A DNA stretch of 64,000 nt from Rhodovulum sp. MB263 (GCF_002073975.1 NZ_CP020385.1:1-64000), one strand, 5' to 3'. Positions 1 to 9,027 are shown, counted from the stretch's first letter. Numbers and translations: made by a program. Notes: a model not told the origin generated them from the sequence alone.

Positions 1-1
1 T

Positions 2-208
2 TTGAAGGATCTCGCCATCGCTGGCATTGGGCTTGCACCATTAGCGAAGCATTATTGTCGTGCCGAGATCGCGTCCAAACAGCTAGCGCAGATCGAAATC
101 AGCTCCGCAACGCCACAGATGCACTACGAAGTACTATCCCGAACGTCCAGTATCTCGCCAATCAGGGCTGTTGTGGTCGAAGCCTGTTGCTCGGTTTGTA
201 GAGTTTAG
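2..208 (+). CDS. LysR-family regulator, C-terminal fragment (cut by window edge)
   Basis: The reading frame is open at the left edge and ends at TAG 206-208, leaving 68 residues. The start of the fragment (GIGLAPLAKHYCRAEIASKQL) resembles the end of the LysR substrate-binding domain, where a 'G.Gia.lp......l..g.L' stretch is followed by a final strand and helix. The last residues (EACCSVCRV) depart from the usual LysR tail, so the 3' end may have been replaced by foreign DNA. With only the tail visible, neither the effector nor the target can be named. Confidence 0.45.
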   Translation: MKDLAIAGIGLAPLAKHYCRAEIASKQLAQIEISSATPQMHYEVLSRTSSISPIRAVVVEACCSVCRV

Positions 209-249
209 GTGAATACCTGTCCCCAACGGAGTTTTTGACCACGACCGCC

Positions 250-289
250 GCGACAGCGCTCGAGACTCTTGCGGTCTCCGCGCTGTCGC
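250..289. terminator. Strong hairpin (10-bp perfect arms)
   Basis: GCGACAGCGC at 250-259 pairs perfectly with GCGCTGTCGC at 280-289. A second stem, GAGAC 262-266 with GTCTC 274-278, nests inside the loop. No T-run follows on either strand, so this is not a textbook intrinsic terminator. It lies between the LysR fragment and the converging PAS-LuxR gene, where a bidirectional terminator would fit. It could also be a transposon-end structure. Confidence 0.4.
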
Positions 290-439
290 TCAACACTGCA
301 AATCGACCGGAAATTTCTGGATCAACGCGGCCCTAGTTCAGGGGGAAGGTCAAGGTCACTCGGAAGCCTGCAGGGAAAGAGGCCATTCCTTCCGAGCTTC
401 GATGTCGCGCAACCGGACCGGGTGACGACCATGCCACGT
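290..439. other. Gap between hairpin and PAS-LuxR gene
   Basis: No convincing gene is seen here. Together with 209-249 this is the spacer between the end of the LysR fragment and the end of the converging PAS-LuxR gene. Confidence 0.5.
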
Positions 440-1006
440 TCAGTTTTGCACGATCATTTTTGCAACGAGTTCGGCTGCATTCTGCACGCCCAGCTTTTTC
501 ATCACCGAGCCGCGATGCACTTCGACCGTCCGTGGCGAGATGCCCATGGCAAGGCCTGTTTCCTTGCTGGTGTAACCATTCACGATGTAGCGCGCGACCT
601 CGCGTTCGCGGGGGGTCAGCGTGGCCGAATTCGGCGGACGGTTCTCGAGATGTTCGAAGGTCCAGACCATGAGCCGAAAGGGATCCCCCGGGGTCAGGGT
701 CCGCCCGGATGCCCGCGTCCAGATGATCTCTCCGCTGCGGCACTGCATGAAGCGCTCGTCGGTATAGCGTGGACGCTCGTCAAGCCAGCGCCGCCAGCGT
801 GAACCGGTTTTCTCGTAATCCACGCTTGAGGGGTAGAGCGCCCGGATCGACCGGCCTTCCAGCTCGTCGCGGGTCCAGCCGAAGATCCGTTCGATCTCGG
901 TATTGATTCGCTGGATCACCCGGTTCGACAACACCATCAGACCGATGGGCGCATCCATGAAGCCGGTAAGGTTGAGATCTGCGTCGGATATCTGGTCGTA
1001 AGCCAT
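440..1006 (-). CDS. PAS-domain LuxR/FixJ-type transcriptional regulator
   Basis: A one-component regulator of 188 residues. An N-terminal PAS-like domain (about 10-110; INTEIERIFGWTRDELEGRS) would sense a ligand or redox signal. A C-terminal LuxR helix-turn-helix (about 125-188; LTPREREVARYIVNGYTSKE and ISPRTVEVHRGSVMKKLG) binds DNA. There is no receiver domain. I start at ATG 1004-1006 because GAAGGGGG lies just upstream; an upstream ATG would add nine residues without a ribosome site. It is divergent from the thiolase/ligase/TRAP operon, and three TACGTA palindromes lie in the shared intergenic region, so it probably controls that operon and itself. The ligand is unknown. Confidence 0.85.
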   Translation of the reverse strand: MAYDQISDADLNLTGFMDAPIGLMVLSNRVIQRINTEIERIFGWTRDELEGRSIRALYPSSVDYEKTGSRWRRWLDERPRYTDERFMQCRSGEIIWTRASGRTLTPGDPFRLMVWTFEHLENRPPNSATLTPREREVARYIVNGYTSKETGLAMGISPRTVEVHRGSVMKKLGVQNAAELVAKMIVQN

Positions 1007-1034
1007 CGGTCGCCCCCTTCGCTGCATCTGCATC

Positions 1035-1063
1035 TACGTAAGTGCTACGTATATTTCTACGTA
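1035..1063. promoter_or_regulatory. Three phased TACGTA palindromes, candidate operator
   Basis: TACGTA occurs at 1035-1040, 1046-1051 and 1058-1063, starting 11 and 12 bp apart, about one helical turn each. They lie in the 115-bp region between the divergent PAS-LuxR gene and the thiolase operon. Repeated self-complementary sites on one DNA face suit a dimeric LuxR-type regulator. Assignment to the neighbouring regulator is inferred from position. Confidence 0.6.
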
Positions 1064-1121
1064 GTTTCACCAATATCTGCCATGCGTTTTTCACATCACT
1101 GTCGGGGCTGGAGGACGACAT

Positions 1122-2297
1122 ATGACGCAGGACATCTTTATCATCGGCTCCGGCCACACCCGTTTCGGACGGCTCGAAGACACGCTTGAGGATATGATCG
1201 TAGAGGCGGCGCGCGAGGCGCTGGAAGAGGCTCGGATCCCGCCGGCGGAAATCGATGCCGTGTTCCTCGGCCACTTCAATTCCGGGTTGGTGCCTGACGG
1301 TTTTGCCTCCTCGCTGATCTTGCAGGCACATCCCGACCTGCGGTTCAAACCGGCGACGCGCTGTGAAAACGCCTGCGCCTCTGGCGCTGCTGCGTTTCAT
1401 GCCGGGCTGAATGCCATTACCGCCGGACGCGCCCGCAACGTGCTCGTCGTCGGCGCCGAGAAGATGACCCATCGGCCGACCGCAGATGTCACCGCCGCGC
1501 TGGCGGGGGCCGGGTATCAGAACGACGCAGCGGAAGCGGCGCTGAGCTTTCCGCAGGTCTTCGCCATCGCGGCCGGGCAATATGCCGACCGCTACGGCGA
1601 CCCGATGGACGCCATGGCGCAGATCGCGGCGAAGAACCATGAAAATGCGATGAAGAACCCTCTGGCGCATATGCACAAGCCGTTGAGCCATGAGTTCTGT
1701 CGCGAGGTGAGCGACAAGAATCCGCTGATCGCGCCCCCCTTGCGGCTGAGCGATTGCTCGCTGGTGACGGACGGCGCCGCCGCCATCGTCCTGAGTGCTG
1801 CGGATGCCCATGCCCGGGACGCCACCGCCCGCGTGCGGATCGCCGCTGCCGAACATGTTTCCGATTACCTTCCCATGAGCCGCCGGGATTTCGTCGCTTT
1901 CGAGGGGCCGGAACGCGCCATTCGCCGCGCCTATGAAATAGCGGGCATCACTGTCGACGATCTCGATTTTGCGGAGGTCCATGACTGTTTCACCCCGGCG
2001 GAACTGCTCATCTACGAGGCCATGGGGCTTGCACCGAAAGGCCAGGGCGCGCGCGCGCTTGATGACGGCACGGTTCATGCCGATGGCCGTACACCCGTGA
2101 ACCTCTCTGGCGGGCTCAAGGCCAAGGGGCACCCGGTGGGCGCGACCGGCGTGTCGATGAATGCTCTGGGCTTCCGGCAACTGACCGGACGCGCCGGCGA
2201 CATGCAGCGCAAGGGCGCGGAATGGGGGCTGACCTTCAACATGGGCGGTGCCGCCGTCGCCAATTACGCCACGATCCTGCAGGCCGACCGCGCCTGA
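1122..2297 (+). CDS. Thiolase-family acetyl-CoA acyltransferase
   Basis: A 391-residue thiolase of the SCP2/acetyl-CoA acetyltransferase-like branch, expected to cleave a 3-ketoacyl-CoA or condense acyl-CoAs in the cytoplasm. The nucleophile is Cys85 in ENACASGA; His287 (HDCFTPAEL) and His337 (KAKGHPVGATG) fill the other catalytic positions. A good ribosome site (GGAGGACG) precedes the ATG. It is the first gene of an operon with an acyl-CoA ligase, a TRAP transporter and an SDR. The context suggests breakdown of an imported carboxylic acid whose ketoacyl-CoA is split here. Substrate not predictable from sequence. Confidence 0.88.
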   Translation: MTQDIFIIGSGHTRFGRLEDTLEDMIVEAAREALEEARIPPAEIDAVFLGHFNSGLVPDGFASSLILQAHPDLRFKPATRCENACASGAAAFHAGLNAITAGRARNVLVVGAEKMTHRPTADVTAALAGAGYQNDAAEAALSFPQVFAIAAGQYADRYGDPMDAMAQIAAKNHENAMKNPLAHMHKPLSHEFCREVSDKNPLIAPPLRLSDCSLVTDGAAAIVLSAADAHARDATARVRIAAAEHVSDYLPMSRRDFVAFEGPERAIRRAYEIAGITVDDLDFAEVHDCFTPAELLIYEAMGLAPKGQGARALDDGTVHADGRTPVNLSGGLKAKGHPVGATGVSMNALGFRQLTGRAGDMQRKGAEWGLTFNMGGAAVANYATILQADRA

Positions 2298-2326
2298 CAG
2301 CAGACGTTCCAAGGATTTCGAAGACG

Positions 2327-3838
2327 ATGAACATCGCGAACTGGCTATATCAGACAGCCTTGTCATGGCCTTCCCGCCCGGCGCTCTATGAGGGCGACAG
2401 CCTGCGCCAGACCTATCACGCCTTGCTGCAGGCGACCTGCGACCGGGCTGCGTGGATGCAGGCGGTGCATGCGATCGAAAAGGGCGACCGGGTTGCGATC
2501 TTTGCCAAGAATACCCCGGAATATATCGAACTGCTGCATGCTTGCTGGTGGCTCGGAGCCGTCGTCGTGCCGGTCAATTGCAAACTGCACCCGCGCGAGG
2601 CGGAGTGGATCATTCGCGATTCCGGCGCGGCCCTGACCCTGACCGAAAGCGGCAAGGTCTTCGCGGATCGACAGGACATCCGCGAGGCCGCTCTCGGCAG
2701 TTCCGTCTCCGGGACAAAAGAGATCGTGCCCCCCGCCCGGGTCGGGGATCGCGACCTGGCCTGGCTGTTCTACACCTCGGGCACGACGGGCACCCCCAAG
2801 GGCGTCATGCTCAGCCATGACAATCTGCGGCACATGACCTTGTGCTATGCGCTCGATGTCGACACCGCCCGGCCCGAGGATCACATGCTTTACGCCGCCC
2901 CGATGTCTCACGGCGCGGGGCTCTACATGTTCGCGCAAATCCGTGCCGGAGGCGCACATCTCGTGCCCGCCTCTCATGGCTTCGACAGCGACGAGATCAT
3001 CGCCCTTGCGAAGACCCGTGGCAATCTCGTGTTCTTTGCCGCTCCGACCATGGTCAAGCGCCTGATCGCCAAGGCAAAGCAGCAGGGTCATGACGGGACG
3101 GGCTTCCGGACGATCATCTATGGCGGCGGGCCGATGTATGCTCATGACATCGACGAGGCGCTTGCCTGTTTCGGGCCGCGTTTCGTGCAGATCTACGGTC
3201 AGGGCGAGACGCCGATGACAATCTCCGTGCTGCCGCGCGATCTGGTGGCGGATCAGTCCCACCCGCGCTGGCGCGCGCGCCGCGCCTCGGTCGGCATTGC
3301 GCAGGGGGCCGTGACCCTTGCGGTTCTTGGCCCCGACGGAACCTCCTTGCCCCCCGGTCATACCGGAGAAATCTGTGTGCAGGGGCCGACGGTGATGACA
3401 GGCTATTGGCGCAACGAGGCGGCCAGCGCAAAGGCGCTGCAGGATGGCTGGCTTCGCACCGGCGATCTCGGCCATCTCGACGAGGACGGCTTTCTTTACC
3501 TGACCGACCGTTCCAAGGACGTGATCATCTCCGGCGGCACCAACATCTACCCGCGTGAGGTCGAGGAAGCGCTGCTGGCCCATCCGGCAGTGTTCGAAAT
3601 TGCCGTGATCGGCGAGCCGGAGCCCGACTGGGGAGAGCAGGTCGTGGCCTATATCGTCTTCGAACCCGGCAAAAGCGCCAGCGTGCCCGAGCTTGACAGC
3701 TGGTGCCGCCAGCAGATCGCGGCCTTCAAGCGGCCGAAGCGATACCTGTTCGTCGAGGAACTGCCGAAGAACAGCTACGGCAAGGTTCTGAAATCCGATC
3801 TGAGGTCCGGCAAAGGCGCCGCGACCGCCACGGCATAG
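2327..3838 (+). CDS. AMP-forming acyl-CoA synthetase (class I adenylate-forming)
   Basis: A 503-residue ANL-family ligase that activates a carboxylic acid with ATP and CoA. The P-loop-like motif YTSGTTGTPKG is at residues 149-159. Further core motifs are YGQGETP (adenine site), TGDLGHLDEDGF (hinge side) and SGGTNIYPREVEEAL. The catalytic lysine lies in PKNSYGKVLK near the C-terminus. Start taken at ATG 2327, 30 bp after the thiolase stop; a longer upstream frame would overlap the thiolase. With the TRAP genes downstream it probably activates the imported acid. Acyl specificity unknown. Confidence 0.88.
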   Translation: MNIANWLYQTALSWPSRPALYEGDSLRQTYHALLQATCDRAAWMQAVHAIEKGDRVAIFAKNTPEYIELLHACWWLGAVVVPVNCKLHPREAEWIIRDSGAALTLTESGKVFADRQDIREAALGSSVSGTKEIVPPARVGDRDLAWLFYTSGTTGTPKGVMLSHDNLRHMTLCYALDVDTARPEDHMLYAAPMSHGAGLYMFAQIRAGGAHLVPASHGFDSDEIIALAKTRGNLVFFAAPTMVKRLIAKAKQQGHDGTGFRTIIYGGGPMYAHDIDEALACFGPRFVQIYGQGETPMTISVLPRDLVADQSHPRWRARRASVGIAQGAVTLAVLGPDGTSLPPGHTGEICVQGPTVMTGYWRNEAASAKALQDGWLRTGDLGHLDEDGFLYLTDRSKDVIISGGTNIYPREVEEALLAHPAVFEIAVIGEPEPDWGEQVVAYIVFEPGKSASVPELDSWCRQQIAAFKRPKRYLFVEELPKNSYGKVLKSDLRSGKGAATATA

Positions 3839-3891
3839 GCCGAGAAACAATACCGGGCAGGAGGAGCCCGGCCCAAAGGGAGGAGACAACC

Positions 3892-4977
3892 ATGAAAAGA
3901 CGTGACTTTCTGAAATCGACGGGGGCTTTCGCCGGGGCGGGGCTGATCTCGGGTCTGCCCGGGCTTGCCAATGCCGCGACCTCGCTGAAATTCGACAGCT
4001 ATGTCAGCGAGACCGCCGGTCCGTCCTGGGTCGACCGCTGGTTCCTCGAAGAACTCGCCAAGCGCAGCGATGGCGAAATCGGCATCAAGTATTACTGGGC
4101 CGGCAGCCTCAACAGGGTCGGTGAACATCTGGGGGCGGTACGCGACGGCACCAGCGAAATGACACTGATCGCGCCGGGCTATTACCAGGCCGAGCTGCCG
4201 GTCACGCGCGGCCTCGAGTGGTATTTCCGGATGGACCGCGCCGATGAGCTGCAACTCGTCTGCCGCGATGTCTACGCGAATTTCGCTCCGCTGCGGCAGG
4301 AATGGGAAGAGCGCCACCGCAGCAAGGTGCTTTACTGGACCAACTGGAATTACGCGCCTCTGGTGATGCGCGATCCGATCAGCTCCATCGCCGACATCAA
4401 GGGCAAGAAGATCCGCGGCTATGGCGTGGCCACGGATGTGATCGAAAGCCTCGGCGGCATTGCCGTGCCGATGGCGGCGGGCGAGGTTTATCAGGCGCTC
4501 GAACGCGGGGTCCTGGACGGGGTCTACGGCTTCGATTTCGTCACCGCCGTCGCCTACAAGCTGCATGAGATCGCGCCGAATTTCTACGATATCGGCGACG
4601 GCCCGCACGCCCCCGCCGTCACGATCATGAACCGCCGGGTCTGGGAGGGCCTGCCCGCCCAACATCAACAGATCTGCACCGATCTGGCCGATGAGCTGTA
4701 TGCCGGGAAATTCGCCGAGATCTACAACAAGGTGCTGGCCGATTACGTCGGCAAGGCCGTTGCCGAGGGCGTGGTGTTCGCCTCCCTGTCGGACGAGGAA
4801 AAGGCGAAGACCAAGGCGCTTGTCCAGCCCGCACAGGTCGACAAGTGGATCGAGACCGTGGCCAGGCCCAACGGGATCGACGGTGCGGCCATGCAGGCAG
4901 TGGTCGAAGAGGCGATCGCCCGTCACGCGGGGACCGGAACGATGAAGCGCCCGATCGAAATCGCGGCAGACCTGTAA
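3892..4977 (+). CDS. dctP: TRAP transporter solute-binding protein, DctP family
   Basis: A 361-residue periplasmic receptor for a carboxylate-type ligand. The N-terminus MKRRDFLKS followed by a hydrophobic stretch and ANAATS is a Tat-type signal peptide (RR at 3-4), suggesting export of the folded protein. DctP hallmarks include the KIRGYG segment with its conserved arginine, and EVYQALERGVLDGVYG. It has a strong ribosome site (GGGAGGAG) 53 bp after the ligase. The DctQ gene starts 4 bp after its stop and DctM follows, giving a complete tripartite transporter. Co-transcription with the thiolase and CoA ligase implies the ligand is the acid they degrade. Confidence 0.92.
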   Translation: MKRRDFLKSTGAFAGAGLISGLPGLANAATSLKFDSYVSETAGPSWVDRWFLEELAKRSDGEIGIKYYWAGSLNRVGEHLGAVRDGTSEMTLIAPGYYQAELPVTRGLEWYFRMDRADELQLVCRDVYANFAPLRQEWEERHRSKVLYWTNWNYAPLVMRDPISSIADIKGKKIRGYGVATDVIESLGGIAVPMAAGEVYQALERGVLDGVYGFDFVTAVAYKLHEIAPNFYDIGDGPHAPAVTIMNRRVWEGLPAQHQQICTDLADELYAGKFAEIYNKVLADYVGKAVAEGVVFASLSDEEKAKTKALVQPAQVDKWIETVARPNGIDGAAMQAVVEEAIARHAGTGTMKRPIEIAADL

Positions 4978-4981
4978 GTCG

Positions 4982-5524
4982 ATGCTGGCACGCCTGAACC
5001 GCCTGTTCGACGGACTTGCCCGGATCACATCATGGGTGGCGCTGGGGTTCCTAGCCTTCATGATGGTGGCCATCACAGTGGATGTGGTGGCCCGCGCCAC
5101 CTTCGGTCGCGCCGTGCCGGGGCTTTTCGAGCTGACCGAGATGTCCATGGTGATGGTGGTCTTCATGGGGCTGGGGGCGACCCTGCTCGATGACGGTCAC
5201 ATCCGGGTCACCATGATGACCGATGCCCTGCCCGGGCCGCTTTCGCGCGGATGCACGGCACTGGCCTGGCTGTTTGCCGCCCTGACCTTCCTGATGCTGG
5301 CCTGGCCCGCGACACAGGAGGCAGCCTACTCCTTCTCGATCAGGGAATTCCGCTGGGGTTATTTCCAGGTGCCGATCTGGTGGGCGAAGATCGCGGTGGC
5401 CGCGGGCCTCTGGTTTGCCGCGCTGCAAGCCGCCCTGCACAGCCTGCGCATCGCGCTGAGGCAAATCGAGCTGCCGTATATCGACAGCCTGCGCTCCGCC
5501 CCGGAAGACAAGCCCCTGCAATGA
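4982..5524 (+). CDS. dctQ: TRAP transporter small membrane subunit, DctQ family
   Basis: A 180-residue inner-membrane protein with four predicted helices (about 15-35, 50-70, 90-110, 130-155). The pattern 'FELTEMSMVMVVFMGLG' and the H-I-R-V after the second helix are typical of DctQ. It begins 4 bp after dctP with little ribosome-site sequence, so translation is probably coupled. It forms the permease with the large subunit encoded next. Confidence 0.9.
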   Translation: MLARLNRLFDGLARITSWVALGFLAFMMVAITVDVVARATFGRAVPGLFELTEMSMVMVVFMGLGATLLDDGHIRVTMMTDALPGPLSRGCTALAWLFAALTFLMLAWPATQEAAYSFSIREFRWGYFQVPIWWAKIAVAAGLWFAALQAALHSLRIALRQIELPYIDSLRSAPEDKPLQ

Positions 5525-5597
5525 GCAGGACGCGGCCCGAGAGGTCCCGGCGCCACGTCGCCGGGATCGCGACCCAGCATTTCACAGGACATCGACA

Positions 5598-6914
5598 ATG
5601 GATGTGACGCTCATCACCCTGCTCGCCGTCGGGCTGATCTTCTTCCTCATGGCCCTGGGCGCCCCGGTCTTCGCCGCATTGGCGCTCTCGGGCGCCTTCG
5701 GCATCGTCATGGTGGAAAACCTGGGCTTCCTGCTTGCGCGGCTGAAATCCTTTTCCTTCAGCCATACCGCCAATTACGCGCTCACTGTCATCCCGCTTTT
5801 CATCCTCATGGGGGCCTTCGCGCATCATGCGCAGGTCGGCAAACGCCTGTTCCATGTCGCCAATAAATGGGTCGGACATCTGAGCGGCGGGCTCGCGATG
5901 GCGAGCATCCTGACCTCTGCCGGTTTTGCCGCGACCTCGGGCTCCTCGGTGGCGACGGCGGCCACGGTGGGGGCGGTCGCCATCCCCGAAATGAAGGAAA
6001 AGGGCTACGATCCGCGCCTCTCGGCCGGGGCAGTGGCCGCAGGCGGTGTGCTGGGCGTCCTGATCCCGCCCTCTGTCCTGTTGATCTTTTATGCCGCCCT
6101 GACCGAAGTCTCTGCCGGCAAGATGCTGATCGCGGGGTTCGTGCCCGGCATCATCACCACAGTCGCCTTCATGATCGGCGTCGCCCTGATCGGTCGCCGG
6201 GTGCAGAACCATTCCACCCGCGCCCCCAAGGCCTCGTGGGGAGAGAGGCTGTCCTCGACGACGCAGGCCTGGCAGGTGGCCGTCCTGTTCGCAATCGTGC
6301 TGGGCGGGATTTACCTCGGCCTCGTCACCCCGACCGAAGCCGGCGCCATAGGTGCGCTGGCCGCCCTCGTCATGCTGGTCTTCGCGAAATCGGCACGCGG
6401 GCGTCTCGGTCACTACCTGTCCGAGAGCTTCCGCTCGACGGCCACCACCACGGTGATGATCCTCTTCACGATGATCGGCGCGGGCATCTTCAGCTTTTTC
6501 CTGACCCTCGTTCAGGTGCCGCAGATGATCGCCGAGACGATCACCGAAAGCGGCATCCCGCCCCATCTGATCGTCGCCGTGCTCTTGTTGCTCTATATCC
6601 CGCTCGGAATGTTCCTAGATGCCTTCTCGATGATGGTCATCACCCTGCCTATCGTGTTTCCAACGGTCTCGGGGCTTGGGTTCGATCCGATCTGGTTCGG
6701 CATTCTCTGCGTGAAAATGTGCGAGATCGGGCTGATCACTCCGCCTGTCGGCCTCAATTGCTTCGTGATCGCGGGCATCGACCGCGACACGCCCCTGCCG
6801 GATGTGTTCCGCGGGGCGCTCTGGTTCGTGGCGATCGAGATGGTGACCATCGTCCTGCTGTTCGCCTTCCCCGCGATCGTCACCTGGCTGCCCGACACGA
6901 TGATGGCCCGATAA
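5598..6914 (+). CDS. dctM: TRAP transporter large permease, DctM family
   Basis: A 438-residue sodium-coupled permease of about 12 transmembrane helices. DctM markers include the N-terminal MALGAPVFAALALSG segment, FAATSGSSVATAATVGAVAIPEM (helix-breaking cation-site region) and PPSVLLIFYAALTE, with EIGLITPPVGLN near the C-terminus. It follows DctQ after 73 bp and precedes an SDR gene. It completes an importer with the preceding DctP and DctQ. Confidence 0.93.
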   Translation: MDVTLITLLAVGLIFFLMALGAPVFAALALSGAFGIVMVENLGFLLARLKSFSFSHTANYALTVIPLFILMGAFAHHAQVGKRLFHVANKWVGHLSGGLAMASILTSAGFAATSGSSVATAATVGAVAIPEMKEKGYDPRLSAGAVAAGGVLGVLIPPSVLLIFYAALTEVSAGKMLIAGFVPGIITTVAFMIGVALIGRRVQNHSTRAPKASWGERLSSTTQAWQVAVLFAIVLGGIYLGLVTPTEAGAIGALAALVMLVFAKSARGRLGHYLSESFRSTATTTVMILFTMIGAGIFSFFLTLVQVPQMIAETITESGIPPHLIVAVLLLLYIPLGMFLDAFSMMVITLPIVFPTVSGLGFDPIWFGILCVKMCEIGLITPPVGLNCFVIAGIDRDTPLPDVFRGALWFVAIEMVTIVLLFAFPAIVTWLPDTMMAR

Positions 6915-6928
6915 GACAGGAGATTCCC

Positions 6929-7711
6929 ATGACACAGCGTAAAGACTATGGCACCGCCTTCATCACCGGCGGCGGTTCCGGCATCGGGCGTGCCAGCGCC
7001 CTGCGGCTGGCCGCACTGGGGGCCCGCGTGGCCGTGGCCGACCTGAGGTTCGAGGCGGCCGAAGAGGTCGCTCACGAGATCCGGTCGCATGGGGGGGAGG
7101 CAATCGCGTTCGATCATGATGTCGCGGATGCTGGCGTTCTGCCGGGCGTCGTTGCACAGGCCGAAGAGCAGCTTGGTCCCATCGACATTCTGGTGAACAG
7201 CGCCGGGATCATTCTGGTCGAACCGCTTCTGGATTTCGCCCCCGAGACCTGGAACAGGATCATGGAGGTCAATGTCACCGGCACCTTTCGGGTGAGTCAG
7301 CATATCGCCCGCGGCATGGCAGCGCGCGGTTATGGTCGGATCATAAACATCGCCTCCATCTCCGGTCTGCGCGCTGGTGTCGGACGGGCCGCGTATGGGA
7401 CGTCGAAGGCCGCGATTATCGGTCTCACACGGCAATTCGCCTTGGAATTGGGCTCCAGAAACGTCACGACAAATGCAATCGCTCCGGGGATTATCGAAAC
7501 GCCGATGACGCTGGCGGCCTATAGTGAGGACACCTGGAAGCGCGTCCTGGAGATGATCCCTGCTCACCGTCGTGGCCAGCCAGAGGACATAGCCGAAGCG
7601 GTCGCCTTTCTTGCAAGCCCCGCAGCATCATATGTGAACGGCGAAACTCTAACTGTCGATGGCGGTTATGTTGCATCTGGCATGACGCAGACCGGTAATC
7701 TGGAAACCTGA
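6929..7711 (+). CDS. Short-chain dehydrogenase/reductase
   Basis: A 260-residue classical SDR. The Rossmann motif TGGGSGIG is near residue 12, NSAG near residue 92, and catalytic Ser/Tyr/Lys lie in IASISG and YGTSKAA. The C-terminal YVNGETLTVDGGY is typical of FabG-like and hydroxyacyl dehydrogenases. Start ATG 6929 has AGGAG upstream and lies 14 bp after dctM. As the last gene of the thiolase/ligase/TRAP operon it probably oxidises a hydroxyacyl intermediate before thiolysis. The operon ends only 5 bp before the IS3 element. Confidence 0.88.
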   Translation: MTQRKDYGTAFITGGGSGIGRASALRLAALGARVAVADLRFEAAEEVAHEIRSHGGEAIAFDHDVADAGVLPGVVAQAEEQLGPIDILVNSAGIILVEPLLDFAPETWNRIMEVNVTGTFRVSQHIARGMAARGYGRIINIASISGLRAGVGRAAYGTSKAAIIGLTRQFALELGSRNVTTNAIAPGIIETPMTLAAYSEDTWKRVLEMIPAHRRGQPEDIAEAVAFLASPAASYVNGETLTVDGGYVASGMTQTGNLET

Positions 7712-7753
7712 ATGCTGAGCTTGCCCCCGGATCCCGGACTGGGGTGATGTTCA

Positions 7754-8726
7754 CTATGCGGCCATCAAGGCGGCCATGTCGATCCTTGCCTGTTCGGGCG
7801 TGCGGGAACCGATGCTCGAATGGCGGCGCCGGCGGTTGTAGAAAATCGCTATGTACTCGAACGGCGCGGCCTTCGCCTCTTGGCGCGACCGGAACCTGGT
7901 GCGGTGGACCGGTTCGTACTTGAGCGAGCCGAAGAAGCTCTCCATCGGCGCGTTCTGCGCCTTCGAACGGTCCCCCGGACCGTTCGATCCGCTGGCGTAT
8001 TGAACTCCACGATCGGAGTGACAAACCAGTCCCGGTACCGGCCGCCGGTTCTGTAGCGCCATGCGCATCGTGTCGACGGCGAGGCTGCTTTTCAGGCGGT
8101 CCGACATCGACCACCACACGATCTCCATGGTCGCCATGTCTCTCACCGCCGCCAGGAAAACCCAGCCCTCGTCAGTGGGCACGTAGCTGATGTAGGCGGG
8201 CAGATGCTGTCCGGCTCCGCGGCGCGGAAATTCCGCCGCAGCAGGTTTGGCGCGATGCCGAGATTGTGCCGGTTGTCGGTCGTCCGCGGAACGCGGCTGC
8301 CCCGGCGCGGCCCGGCAGACGGATATCGTGATCTTTCATGAGCCTGGCCACCGTCTTCCTGGCCACCCGGATGCCTTGATCGCGAAGTTCGGCGTCGCCA
8401 TTGCCGCTCGGACCAGTGGCGCGTCAATGGCAACTGCGTGGCGCGCCGTATCGCTGGTGGCTCGCATCGGAGATTTCCCGGATCCGTGGTGCCAGAGCGT
8501 CCCGCCGTGTCTGGCGCGCCGCCCGTTCGGGGGCAGCGGCGCGCCAGGCGTGGAACCAACTCGTGCTGACCGAGAGCACCCGGCACATGACGGTCACGGC
8601 GTGCTCGGCAGCGTGGGCGACAATGAACTCGAGCTTCGCGTTCATTGTTTCGCCGCCCACTGAGCGAAAAAAGCGTTCACTCGAAGGCATGGCGTTCGCC
8701 TGCTCACCCTTTCGCATAACCTCCAC
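7754..8726 (-). pseudogene. IS3-family transposase OrfB, frameshifted and internally deleted
   Basis: Pieces of one integrase-type (DDE) transposase lie in different frames. The N-terminal part (down to about 8424) ends in HQRYGAPR; a middle part is near 8172-8366 (KTVARLMKDHDIRLPG); the C-terminal part is 7754-8182 (EGWVFLAAVRDMATMEIVWW, CHSDRGVQYASG, NAPMESFFGSLK). The segment normally between GVQYAS and NAPMESF is shortened. With several frame breaks, no functional OrfAB fusion can be made from this copy. Confidence 0.85.
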
Positions 8727-8970
8727 CTTCTTCCTTCAGGCGGCGGTTCTCCTTGCGACGTTCGGCCAGCTCTGCGGCCTCCGCCTGTTGCCGACGGATC
8801 GCCTCGGCCGAGCCAGCGGCGGCCATTTCGAGCCGCCACCCTTTCAGCTGTGACGACGTCACGCCGAGCTCGTGCGCGACACCGGTCCGGGTGGCGCCGG
8901 GCTCCGACAGGCGGGCGACGGCCTGTTCCTTGAACCCGGCGGTGAAGTGACGGCGGGGGTGTCTGCTCAT
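8704..8970 (-). CDS. IS3-family transposase OrfA
   Basis: An 88-residue helix-turn-helix protein (RHFTAGFKEQAVARLSEPG, GVAHELGVTSSQLKGWR) with a C-terminal leucine-zipper-like helix (AELAERRKENRRLKEE). In IS3 elements it supplies DNA binding and is fused to OrfB by a programmed frameshift. Its frame is intact here, but its partner is not. Confidence 0.85.
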   Translation of the reverse strand: MSRHPRRHFTAGFKEQAVARLSEPGATRTGVAHELGVTSSQLKGWRLEMAAAGSAEAIRRQQAEAAELAERRKENRRLKEEGGGYAKG

Positions 8971-9027
8971 GTGGGATCCCTTTCTCTGCGAGTACGATAA
9001 CTCCCGGTCCGGGATCCGCGGGCAAGC

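Noticed and set aside
5340-6566. Long minus-strand frame of about 400 codons over dctM
   Set aside because: His/Asp/Arg/Gly-rich composition typical of the antisense of membrane-protein genes; the plus-strand DctM is unambiguous.
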